From contig CAZUAH010000101.1 of assembly GCA_964617665.1 (NCBI GenBank), positions 1-32,432 on the forward strand: a DNA stretch of 32,432 nt, given 5' to 3'. Source of the DNA: JADHUC01 sp964617665. Its GTDB lineage: Bacteria > Planctomycetota > Planctomycetia > Pirellulales > Pirellulaceae. Position 1 is the first letter of the stretch. The number at the start of each line of letters is the position of its first letter. Below the pieces are notes generated by a model. It saw nothing but the letters and a program-made list of their open reading frames with translations, searched no databases and was not told where the DNA came from. Made by a program: the position numbers and the translations under genes. Positions 8,907 through 17,161 of this stretch are shown in pieces.

Positions 8907-9809
8907 CTACTGACTCCCCACGCCCTTGACTCGCATGCGGAGGCCGAATAGGCCTTGGCTGGCAGTGATGAACAGGGTCTTCATATCGGCTCCGCCGAAG
9001 CAGACGTTCGCGGTCCAGCGTTCTTCCACGGCGATGTGTTCGATCTGTTTGCCTGTTTTGTCGAATACGGTCACGCCTCTGCCCGTCAGGTAGACGTTGC
9101 CTTCGCAGTCGATGGTCATTCCGTCCGAACCCATCTCGCAGAACAGCTTCTTGCCGGTCAGTGTGCCGTCCGGTTGGATGTCGTACGAGTAGGTCTTCTT
9201 GCCTCGAATATCGGTTATGTAGAGTTTCTTCCCGCAGGGCGTGCCGATGATACCGTTGGGCTGCTGGAAGTCGTCGACCACAAGAACCAGTTTCTTGCGA
9301 TCTGCCGAAAGGAAATAGACGCACTGTCCGTCCTGCTTCTGCGGTCCGCGATTCCAGTACGGCCGCTTGTAGAACGGATCGGTGAAGTACATGCCGCCGT
9401 CGGGCCGAATCCAGACGTCGTTCGGACCGTTCAGCAGCCTGCCGTCGTAGTCCTTGACCACGACGGTTTCCTTGCCGGCAGCGTCAATGCACCACAATTC
9501 GTTCTTCTCGTCGGCACAGGCCCAGAGGTTTCCTTCGGCGTCGAAGCACAGGCCGTTGGAGCGTCCGCATGGCTGCATGAACGTGCTCAGTTTGCCGTCG
9601 ACGTTCCATTTCAGGATGCGGTCGTTGGGCTGATCGGTGAAAAATACATTGCCTTCCGCGTCCGCTGCGGGACCTTCGGTGAATTTGAAACCGTCGGCAA
9701 GCTTCTCGACCTTTGCCCCTGGGGCGATGATGCCGCTGTTTTCGGCAGCCGCAGTGGGCGCGAATCCAACGACGAGACCGAGAGTCAATAGACCAGCCAG
9801 TTTCCTCAT
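8907..9809 (-). CDS. SMP-30/gluconolactonase family protein, exported
   Basis: The protein has 300 residues and starts with a signal peptide (MRKLAGLLTLGLVVGFAPTAAA). The remainder is a six-bladed propeller of the SMP-30/gluconolactonase/LRE family: FTEGPAAD supplies the metal-binding Glu, LNGPNDVWI and QQPNGI are the Asn sites, and SDGMTIDCEGNVY carries the conserved Asp. The family hydrolyses sugar lactones with a bound divalent metal. I place the start at 9809, where GGGAGA precedes the ATG and the signal peptide begins; the frame stays open further upstream but without signal-like sequence. It follows the zinc-knuckle membrane protein by about 50 bp on the same strand, so the two may be co-transcribed. 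An exported lactonase would fit the exported sugar oxidoreductase nearby; this link is inference. Confidence 0.9.
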   Translation of the reverse strand: MRKLAGLLTLGLVVGFAPTAAAENSGIIAPGAKVEKLADGFKFTEGPAADAEGNVFFTDQPNDRILKWNVDGKLSTFMQPCGRSNGLCFDAEGNLWACADEKNELWCIDAAGKETVVVKDYDGRLLNGPNDVWIRPDGGMYFTDPFYKRPYWNRGPQKQDGQCVYFLSADRKKLVLVVDDFQQPNGIIGTPCGKKLYITDIRGKKTYSYDIQPDGTLTGKKLFCEMGSDGMTIDCEGNVYLTGRGVTVFDKTGKQIEHIAVEERWTANVCFGGADMKTLFITASQGLFGLRMRVKGVGSQ

Positions 9810-9861
9810 TGTTGCGTCTCCCAAAGATGTGTCAGGTCGCTTCCGAAACATGGACGACAAG

Positions 9862-10239
9862 TCAGCAAGTAGGACGGTATTGCTTGCTGCACTTTTCGCA
9901 GTAGCTGAACGGGGCCGCTCCCTCGCCTGGACGCCATGTATGGTCGCACATTCCAGTTGGCTTCTCCTTTTCGAGTCCACACTTGGGGCACACGTTGGGC
10001 GGAAATCCTATAGCCCCGTCAAATGTGTGATCACATCCGTTATCCAGTCGTTTTTCGTTCTCCAGTTTCTTCTGCTCTCGCCTGGCATCGGCGCCAGCCT
10101 CCAGTTCGTCCAATTCCTTGTACATCTTCCGGTCGCCAACAAGCGTCCAGAGGTACTTCGCGACGTACCAAAGCAGCGCGACGAGCACAACAACGGGGAC
10201 GAGCATCAGGAGCGCGACAAGAATTGATTGCTTAAACAT
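9862..10239 (-). CDS. Small membrane protein with duplicated zinc knuckle
   Basis: The protein has 125 residues of no family I recognise. Residues 5-33 form a membrane helix (or a bent pair), followed by a charged, probably coiled-coil stretch (about 37-65). The tail holds two similar modules: CDHTF then CPKC, and CDHTW then CEKC, each C-x-H-x12/13-C-x2-C, which should bind one zinc ion per module. GAGG lies before the ATG. The gene starts 92 bp after transketolase ends and stops 52 bp before the gluconolactonase gene starts, all on the minus strand. A role in protein or nucleic-acid contact at the membrane is possible but cannot be shown. Confidence 0.7.
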   Translation of the reverse strand: MFKQSILVALLMLVPVVVLVALLWYVAKYLWTLVGDRKMYKELDELEAGADARREQKKLENEKRLDNGCDHTFDGAIGFPPNVCPKCGLEKEKPTGMCDHTWRPGEGAAPFSYCEKCSKQYRPTC

Positions 10240-10331
10240 TGGTCCTCGATATGGTCAGTCGATGTACAGGAAGGAATGTCGAGTGCTTTTCCGTGCTTGC
10301 ATCCATCTTCCCACCCGCAGGCTGTTCAGCT

Positions 10332-12395
10332 CTAGAGCACTGCCTTCGCGGCGGCCACCACGTTATCGGCCGTAATGCCGAAGTGTTCGTACAACTGGCT
10401 GTGCGGAGCAGACGCACCGAAGCTGGACATGCCAATGAAGCGGCCGCTGGTGCCGATGTACCGCTCCCAGCCTTGTTGGATGCCAGCTTCCACGGCTACA
10501 CGAGCCGTTACGTTCGGCGGCAGAACACTGTCACGATAGTCCTGATCCTGCTCGTCGAACAGCTCCCAACAAGGCAGGCTGACGACCCGGGCCTTGATGC
10601 CATCGGCGATTAACTGCTTATAGGCGTCCAAACAAATGTGTACCTCGCTGCCGGTTCCGACGAGGATGACATCGGGATCTCCTTCCGGCGGATCGACCAA
10701 CACATACCCGCCTTTGGCGAGGTCCGTTGCCGAATTGCACACGCTGCGATCCAACGTCGGCAGTCCCTGTCGCGTAAGCACCAGTGCCGCCGGCCGGTCG
10801 TTGATCGGCAGAATCGTGCGGTACGCCTCGGCTACCTCGTTGGCGTCCGATGGACGGAACACAAGCAGATTCGGAATGCTTCGGCAAGCGGCCAAGTGCT
10901 CCACCGGCTGATGCGTGGGGCCGTCTTCACCCAGCCCAATCGAATCGTGCGTCAATATGTAAAGCACAGGCTGATGCATGATCGAGGCCAGCCGCATAGA
11001 TGGTCGCATGTAATCGGTGAAGACAAAAAACGTTCCGCAGTATGGCCGAAGCCCGGCGAGCGACAAGCCGTTCGACATGGCCGTCATGCTGTGTTCGCGT
11101 ATGCCGAAGTGCAGATTTCGGCCTGCCGGTTCGTTTGCACTGAAATGGCCGGCGCCGTCGAACTTCATCATCGTGTTATTCGAAGGAGCCAAATCGGCCG
11201 AGCCGCCGATCAACCAGGGGAAGTTCTCAGCCACGGCGTTCAGCACCTTACCGGACGACACTCGCGTGGCCATGCCTTTTTCGTCCGCTTCGAAAGTCGG
11301 GATACCTTTGCCCCAACCGTCGGGCAGTTCGCCTTCCCAGATGGCCTTGAGGTCCGCAGCCAACTCCGGATGAGCCGCTTGGTACTCTTGCCACTGCCCG
11401 CGCCACTGGTCGTGCAGCGTTTGCCCACGCTGGCCTATGCCGTCGTCAAAGTGAGTGACGACTTCATCCGGCACCAGGAATTGCGCGTCCTCGGGCCAAC
11501 CATATGCGCCTTTGGTCAATCGAATCTCGTCCTCGCCTAACGGTGCGCCGTGAGCGCCGGCCGTGTTGGCTTTGTTTGGTGCGCCGTAAGCGATGATGCT
11601 ACGCACGACGATAATAGTGGGACGATCGTCGCAGGCCAGGAACGACTGGAAGGCGGCATCCAATGCGTCCAGATCATTTGCATCTTCCACCAGGATCGTA
11701 TTCCAACCCAGCCCCTTGAATCGCGCGGGGACGTCTTCGCTGAAGGTTAGGTCCGTGTCGCCTTCGATCGTGATACGGTTGTCGTCATAGATCCAGCACA
11801 GGTTGGACAGCCCAAAGTGTCCCGCCGCTGACGCGGCCTCGCAGGCGACGCCTTCCATCAAATCGCCGTCGCTGCACAGTGCGTACACGTTGTAGTCGAA
11901 TAAATCGAGACCCGGCTTGCCGTAGCGAGCCGCAAGCCACCGTGGAGCCATCGCCATGCCGACGCTGGTCGCTACGCCCTGCCCCAGCGGTCCTGTGGTC
12001 ATTTCGATGCCGGGAGCGTCGCCATATTCCGGATGCCCCGCGCACCGGCTACCTAGCTGACGGAAGTTGCGAATATTGTCCAAAGAAATCGCGGGTTCAT
12101 CCGTCGGCCTGCCTTGGTCGTCTACATCCTTGACACCCGCTACGTGCAGAATCGAATAGAGCAGCATCGATGCATGGCCGCAGGAGAGCACAAACCGATC
12201 TCGTGCCGGCCACAAAGGATGCGAGGGATCGAAACGTAGCCGTTTATTCCAGAGCGCGTATGCCACGGGCGCCAAAGCCATTGGCGTGCCGGGATGGCCG
12301 CTATTGGCTTTTTGAACGCCATCCATCGACAGGGTTCGAATTGTGTTGATTGCCAAGTGTTCGATGGTCTTGTCGTCAGATGGTGCAGTGGACAT
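10332..12395 (-). CDS. tkt: Transketolase
   Basis: The protein has 687 residues, close to the usual 660-690. Transketolase moves two-carbon units between sugar phosphates in the pentose phosphate pathway, using thiamine diphosphate and Mg. Visible family motifs are SGHPGTPMALAPVAYALW near the N terminus, the thiamine diphosphate motif SDGDLMEGVACEAASAAGH with the later YDDNRITIEGDT, the loop HDSIGLGEDGPTHQP, and GIREHSMTAMSNG with the catalytic Glu. The start is placed at 12395 (MSTAPSDDKTIEHLAINTIR); ten extra codons upstream (to 12425) are possible but do not resemble the family. It is intact, cytoplasmic, and divergent from the methyltransferase gene with about 245 bp between them. Confidence 0.97.
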   Translation of the reverse strand: MSTAPSDDKTIEHLAINTIRTLSMDGVQKANSGHPGTPMALAPVAYALWNKRLRFDPSHPLWPARDRFVLSCGHASMLLYSILHVAGVKDVDDQGRPTDEPAISLDNIRNFRQLGSRCAGHPEYGDAPGIEMTTGPLGQGVATSVGMAMAPRWLAARYGKPGLDLFDYNVYALCSDGDLMEGVACEAASAAGHFGLSNLCWIYDDNRITIEGDTDLTFSEDVPARFKGLGWNTILVEDANDLDALDAAFQSFLACDDRPTIIVVRSIIAYGAPNKANTAGAHGAPLGEDEIRLTKGAYGWPEDAQFLVPDEVVTHFDDGIGQRGQTLHDQWRGQWQEYQAAHPELAADLKAIWEGELPDGWGKGIPTFEADEKGMATRVSSGKVLNAVAENFPWLIGGSADLAPSNNTMMKFDGAGHFSANEPAGRNLHFGIREHSMTAMSNGLSLAGLRPYCGTFFVFTDYMRPSMRLASIMHQPVLYILTHDSIGLGEDGPTHQPVEHLAACRSIPNLLVFRPSDANEVAEAYRTILPINDRPAALVLTRQGLPTLDRSVCNSATDLAKGGYVLVDPPEGDPDVILVGTGSEVHICLDAYKQLIADGIKARVVSLPCWELFDEQDQDYRDSVLPPNVTARVAVEAGIQQGWERYIGTSGRFIGMSSFGASAPHSQLYEHFGITADNVVAAAKAVL

Positions 12396-12641
12396 GCGCT
12401 GTATTTTGTCTCCGGAAAACGTCACCAGAACATACTTCAGTCAAACCAAATACTTTAACGGGCGACTGCATCTGTCGTCAATGTGGCCACGACGAACACG
12501 GTACGGCCCAGCCCCACTGCCCAACAGCTCTTGGCCCGCCTTTTCAAGACGCGCAAGTTACGGTAGCGTTTCAATTGATAGAGAATCTGTCGGCGGATGG
12601 TTCGTCCGCCTCCCGTCGCAAGGTCAAGATGGAGATGAAAC
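12396..12641. promoter_or_regulatory. Divergent intergenic region (tkt and methyltransferase)
   Basis: The two genes point away from each other, so both promoters should lie here. I see no convincing -35/-10 pair or palindrome. Confidence 0.4.
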
Positions 12642-13337
12642 ATGGCGTTGGAGCGAGTGTTGGAACCGGAGGTAATGGACACGTGGGAAGAAGCTTCCGA
12701 CTACGATTCGATGGACCATTCGGAAGTGAATCAAGCCTTTGTTACCGACTTTCTGGCGGCGGGCGATGCCAACGGGCTGTTTCTGGATCTTGGAACGGGC
12801 ACGGCTCAGATTCCCATCGAGTTGTGCCAGCGTCACGAAGACTGCTACGTGATGGCAGCCGATGCCTCGGTCAATATGCTGGACTTGGCCCGGTACAATA
12901 TCGAGATCGCGGGGCTGATCGAGCGCATTCAATTGGATCATTCCGACGCCAAGGAAATGCCGTATCAAGACGCCTATTTTGCGGCTGTGCTGTCGAACAG
13001 CATCTTACACCACATTCCAGACCCGTCTGTCGTGTTGAAGGAAGTGGTCCGCGTTGTCGAGCCCGGCGGGCTTCTCTTCTTCCGTGATCTGATGCGTCCG
13101 GAATCAGACGAAGCTGTTCGGCAACTTGTGGAAACCTACACCGGCCAGGAAAACGAACACCAACAGAAGATGTTCGAGGAATCGCTCCGCGCGGCGCTCA
13201 GCCTGGAAGAGATGCGGGCCCTCGTTGCCGAAATGGGATTCGATCCCGAAACGGTGCAAGCCACGAGCGACCGCCACTGGACGTGGAGTGCAAGGAAGGA
13301 AGGCGAGAAGCCTGAGAGTCCAAATGTCGCAGAGTGA
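12642..13337 (+). CDS. Class I SAM-dependent methyltransferase
   Basis: The protein has 231 residues with a Rossmann-type methyltransferase core. LFLDLGTGTAQ (47-57) is motif I and binds S-adenosylmethionine, ADASVNML is the second strand with its acidic end, DAKEMPYQDAYFAAVLSNSILHHI covers motifs II-III, and EVVRVVEPGGLLFFRDL is the post-motif strand. This matches the Methyltransf_11/25 type, which methylates small molecules such as quinone precursors or lipids. GGAGATG a few bases upstream supports the ATG. It converges on galE with 55 bp between stops. The substrate is unknown. The tail after residue 195 is charged and seems not to be part of the core. Confidence 0.88.
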   Translation: MALERVLEPEVMDTWEEASDYDSMDHSEVNQAFVTDFLAAGDANGLFLDLGTGTAQIPIELCQRHEDCYVMAADASVNMLDLARYNIEIAGLIERIQLDHSDAKEMPYQDAYFAAVLSNSILHHIPDPSVVLKEVVRVVEPGGLLFFRDLMRPESDEAVRQLVETYTGQENEHQQKMFEESLRAALSLEEMRALVAEMGFDPETVQATSDRHWTWSARKEGEKPESPNVAE

Positions 13338-13392
13338 ATAGCAGAGTACTCTTTGACTTTGCGACCTTTTGTCTTTTGGGGCTCTCCCCGCC

Positions 13393-14376
13393 TCAGTCCC
13401 CGTATCCGTTCGGGTGTGATTGATGCCAGCGCCAGGCGGATTCTACGATCGCTTCTACGTCCGTGTAGTCCGGTTGCCAATCGAGCAGTTCGCGTGCAAG
13501 GTTCGAATCGGCCACCAAGGCGGGCGAGTCGCCGGCGCGGCGTTCCGCCATCTTCGCCGGTATGGGGTGTCCCGTCACACGACGGCAGGCTTCAATCACT
13601 TCTTGAACGGTGGCTCCTTGACCGGTGCCCAGATTCAGCTTGAGTTCAGTGCCGGGTTCGAGTCGTTGTAGCGCGGCCAAGTGCGCGGACACCAGATCTT
13701 CGACGTGAATGTAATCCCGGATACACGTACCGTCGGCCGTCGGATAGTCGTCGCCGAACACGAACACGTGATCTCGTTGGCCCAAGGCGACTTGCAGAAC
13801 GATTGGGATCAAATGTGTCTCTGGATCATGATCCTCGCCGATGTCCCCATCCCGTGATGCCCCCGCAGCGTTGAAGTATCGCAGCGCCGCATAGCCCCAG
13901 CCGTAGGCTCTTGCGTAGTCTCCCAACGCGCGTTCGATGATCAGTTTGGTGAATCCGTACGGGTTGATGGGCTCGTGTTTTTGGGTTTCCTTGATTGGGA
14001 CCTCTGTAGGTTCGCCGTAGATGGCAGCTGTGCTGGAGAAAACGATACGGCCAACGTCTGCGGCACGCATAGCGTCCAGCAAGCTCAACGTCCCGACGAC
14101 ATTGTTCCGATAGTAAGCGGCGGGCTGTTCGACGGATTCGCCGACGGCGATCGAGGCAGCAAAGTGCATGACCGCATCGATCTGTTTCTCTTTGAGCACA
14201 CTGTCCAAGAGTTGCCGATCCATCAAATCGCCGACGATCAACCGGTCAGGAAGCGCGGCCCCTCGGTGCCCTTTGGACAGATTGTCGTATACCCAGACGT
14301 CATGTCCGTTGCGGACCAACATCCTGGCCGCGTGTGATCCGACGTATCCGGCCCCTCCGGTCACTAACACATTCAC
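13393..14376 (-). CDS. galE: UDP-glucose 4-epimerase
   Basis: The protein has 327 residues, the normal length. It interconverts UDP-glucose and UDP-galactose (or the N-acetyl forms) with bound NAD. The N-terminal GGAGYVGSH (7-15) is the NAD loop, SSTAAIYGE (114-122) holds the catalytic Ser/Thr, and Y140 with K144 (PYGFTK) is the short-chain dehydrogenase pair. LRYFNAAGA and the late DYIHVEDL and RAGDSPALVAD segments are typical of GalE. It starts about 160 bp after the ABC transporter on the same strand. It supplies UDP-sugars for envelope polysaccharides and links to the amino-sugar theme of the left side, though that link is loose. Confidence 0.95.
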   Translation of the reverse strand: MNVLVTGGAGYVGSHAARMLVRNGHDVWVYDNLSKGHRGAALPDRLIVGDLMDRQLLDSVLKEKQIDAVMHFAASIAVGESVEQPAAYYRNNVVGTLSLLDAMRAADVGRIVFSSTAAIYGEPTEVPIKETQKHEPINPYGFTKLIIERALGDYARAYGWGYAALRYFNAAGASRDGDIGEDHDPETHLIPIVLQVALGQRDHVFVFGDDYPTADGTCIRDYIHVEDLVSAHLAALQRLEPGTELKLNLGTGQGATVQEVIEACRRVTGHPIPAKMAERRAGDSPALVADSNLARELLDWQPDYTDVEAIVESAWRWHQSHPNGYGD

Positions 14377-14537
14377 GATCGCGGCTCCTGGTCAAACTTG
14401 TCTACTGGCTGGTTGTCGCTTCCGCCATCTCAACGGCTCGTCCGCAAAGGGCAGTCTACGAGCGTTCTGTTTCCGTCGCAAGGCGGCAAGAACCGCGCCT
14501 ACGCGCCCCGCATCCACGCAGTATCCCCACCCAATCG

Positions 14538-17144
14538 CTAACCGCGTCGAAATCGCCGAATGAACCGCAGCAGGCGGTTGTCTTGAATGTCCTTGGCGTA
14601 GAGGGCCAGGACTGCAACAACGGCAAACGCGACGACGTGTGCCGAAAGGATGCAACAGATGAGTGCCAGGGTCCACTCGGAACCCAACGTCAGATTATCC
14701 GCATCGCGCAATCGCTCCTCGAGCGGAGTCTCCAGGGAACCAAGCAGGCCTTGATACGCCCAGTAGGCCGAAATGACAACTTGGGAGAACTCCCGAGTGT
14801 AGTGCAGCAGTGGCGCAATCAGACCAGCGAAGATTATCTGCGGAATCAACGAAATGGGGACGATGGTCGCTGCCAAGTCTTCTGTGTTGGCGATCGCTGA
14901 AATCGCCAGCCCCATCGCCACGCCGGACAGCGAAGCCAAAGACAAAAGGAGCCACTGCTCCGGCACCTCGCCTCCGAGTTTGGTGACGCAGCGCACGCCC
15001 CAATAGAGCAGAGACGTTTGCACCACGCTGAATACGCCCAACAGCGTCAGCTTCGAACCGTAGTAACTGAAAACGTTCAAGCCGACATCGCGTTCCTTGT
15101 CGTAGATGTCGCGCTCTTTGACGATTTCTTTGGCTGAATTGTTGCATCCGAACCAGATACAAGTAATGCACAACAAGAACAGTAGCTTGGATGAATAGTC
15201 CGCGCGTTTGGCTACTTCCACTTCATCGAGAAGATCCTGCGCCTTGGCAAGATACTCCTTGTCCAGCTCAAGTTCCGGAAACTCGATCACCTGGTCCCAG
15301 GGCACGCCCTCCGCTTCGGCGATCTTGCGAGCTGTTTCGTCCAAATCTGGTAGAGCTGGTGCGGAAACATCGCCGAACAACCAAACGATCAACCCGGCAA
15401 TAAGCAGACTTTGGCCGATCATCATGGCCAAGGCCTTCTTATTGGCTAGTTGAACCGCTAGGTATCGACGCGTCAGAAGAAGGAGTTGGCGCCAAAAGGC
15501 AACCAGTTCACGTGTCTTCTTGCGTTTTGCAACGTAACCCGTCTCGGACGTCGCGTCGTCCGCCTCCGGAAGGCGACGCTGTACATATTGCTCGTAGAAG
15601 TTGCTCTTCCGAAAACGCTGTTTCCATTCCTTCGGTGTTCGCCTACCTAGTCGCTGGTAGACGTCACCCAAACGCGAGATCTTGAAATACTCCAACGCAT
15701 CTTTCGGCGATCCTGCAAAAGCCAAAACGCCACCGCGCGCGAGGACGACAATCAGGTCACAGTTCTCTTCAACGTACGTGACACTGTGAGTTACGCAGAC
15801 AATTGTCTTACCGTCCGCTGCCATCCGCCGAAACAACTGCATCATTTCGCAGTCGGTCTGTTCGTCGAGTCCGGACGTCACCTCGTCCAGGAAAATCAGG
15901 TTTGGATTGCAGATCGCTTCGTTCACCCAGCTCGCACGTTTCGCTTGACCGCCGCTGAGACGCCGGATCTGCGTCGAACGGTGGTCGGTCAGGCGGACCA
16001 AATCGAGCATCTTCTCGATGCGAAGCTCAATGGCATTTTTTGGCACGTCGGCGGGCAGTCGCATTTTGGCGGTGTAGCGCAATGCCACCTGCAATGGCAA
16101 TGCGTCATGGAGAACGTCCTGCTGAGGCACAACGGCAAGGTTCTGTTTGAGCGCATCGAATCGCGTGTATAGATTCTCGCCGTTAAGCAGGACGGATCCT
16201 TTGTCGGCGCGCTGACGGGCACTTAGCGCCGAGAGAAGCGTCGACTTGCCAGAACCGCTTGGCCCCACGATGCACACGAATTCACGGGGACGAATGACCA
16301 GAGTCACATCGTCCAGGATCACCTTCATTTGGCCGGGGTTTTCGCGGTCCGGCACTCGCCGCGCGAGGTTTCGTGCGACGAGTTCGACGTTCCTATCGTG
16401 TCTCAACGGGTAGAAGGCAGCACCGGTGAATACCAGATTGTAGGGACCAATTTGGACACGGTCGCCTTCGCGGATCACAGTAGGGCGATCAATCAGCTGG
16501 CCGTCGATGAATGTCCCGTTGGCACTTTTCAGATCGGTGATCGTGGCCGTTCTGCCCGTGCGCGTAACACAGGCGTGAACGCGCGACACGCGAAAGTCGG
16601 TCAGACAAATGTCGACACGGCTGGCATCGCGACCGATCAGCATCTGCCGTTCCGAAAGCTCGATTGCGCCCGGCAACTCCAGTGGTACGGATGGTGCCGT
16701 GCCCTCGCCCGGACCGGTTTTATTCGGATCGAAGGCCGCCGCAAACGGAAGCGTAGCCGCCAGTGGCGCTTCCTCTTCGGGCCCACCAAGCACTTGGCCA
16801 ATCAGCCATTGATTGGCGGCATAAGTGCTCGACACATGCGGATCGTCATGCTGGATGAACACGAAGACATGGTGTCCGGCCTGAATGATCGCCATGTGTT
16901 CCAGCGGCACGCGTTCCGTGGCTGGAGTTTGGTTCACGCTCGGAGTCGTACCGCTATCCAGCGGTTGGAGGAACCAACGGTCGCCTTCGGCTTCGACCTG
17001 GAAAATCAACTGGCCTTTGGAGGCATCATCGAGCGCAACGTCGGCGCGGTTCCCAGCGCCGACGGTCAATGTCTCGCGACCACCGATCGGATAAGAGCGA
17101 TCGGTGGAGACTTCGAAAAGAGCGGGATACGATTCGTCAGGCAT
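14538..17144 (-). CDS. FHA-domain ABC transporter fusion (ABCG-like)
   Basis: The protein has 868 residues. Residues 1-100 look like a weak first FHA-like fold; 160-240 is a clear FHA domain (IGRDASRVD, SRVHACV, SANGTFIDG), which binds phosphothreonine. Residues 253-490 are an ABC ATPase: Walker A GPSGSGKST (294-302), signature LSGGQ (396-400), Walker B LIFLDE (416-421) and the His switch VTHS. The C-terminal part is an ABC2-type permease with one helix near 575-595 and about five between 680 and 855, with a charged loop between. The order FHA-ATPase-permease in one chain is that of ABCG half-transporters and of mycobacterial Rv1747, which is controlled by Ser/Thr kinases. The HEAT-repeat gene ends 17 bp upstream of its ATG, so the two are probably one operon. 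The transported substrate is unknown. Confidence 0.93.
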   Translation of the reverse strand: MPDESYPALFEVSTDRSYPIGGRETLTVGAGNRADVALDDASKGQLIFQVEAEGDRWFLQPLDSGTTPSVNQTPATERVPLEHMAIIQAGHHVFVFIQHDDPHVSSTYAANQWLIGQVLGGPEEEAPLAATLPFAAAFDPNKTGPGEGTAPSVPLELPGAIELSERQMLIGRDASRVDICLTDFRVSRVHACVTRTGRTATITDLKSANGTFIDGQLIDRPTVIREGDRVQIGPYNLVFTGAAFYPLRHDRNVELVARNLARRVPDRENPGQMKVILDDVTLVIRPREFVCIVGPSGSGKSTLLSALSARQRADKGSVLLNGENLYTRFDALKQNLAVVPQQDVLHDALPLQVALRYTAKMRLPADVPKNAIELRIEKMLDLVRLTDHRSTQIRRLSGGQAKRASWVNEAICNPNLIFLDEVTSGLDEQTDCEMMQLFRRMAADGKTIVCVTHSVTYVEENCDLIVVLARGGVLAFAGSPKDALEYFKISRLGDVYQRLGRRTPKEWKQRFRKSNFYEQYVQRRLPEADDATSETGYVAKRKKTRELVAFWRQLLLLTRRYLAVQLANKKALAMMIGQSLLIAGLIVWLFGDVSAPALPDLDETARKIAEAEGVPWDQVIEFPELELDKEYLAKAQDLLDEVEVAKRADYSSKLLFLLCITCIWFGCNNSAKEIVKERDIYDKERDVGLNVFSYYGSKLTLLGVFSVVQTSLLYWGVRCVTKLGGEVPEQWLLLSLASLSGVAMGLAISAIANTEDLAATIVPISLIPQIIFAGLIAPLLHYTREFSQVVISAYWAYQGLLGSLETPLEERLRDADNLTLGSEWTLALICCILSAHVVAFAVVAVLALYAKDIQDNRLLRFIRRFRRG

Positions 17145-17161
17145 GAATCACGTCCGTGACG

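Noticed and set aside
10638..11540. 300-codon plus-strand frame inside transketolase
   Set aside because: It is antisense to well-conserved tkt motifs.
16329..17159. 276-codon plus-strand frame in the FHA-ABC gene
   Set aside because: It is antisense to clear FHA and ABC motifs.
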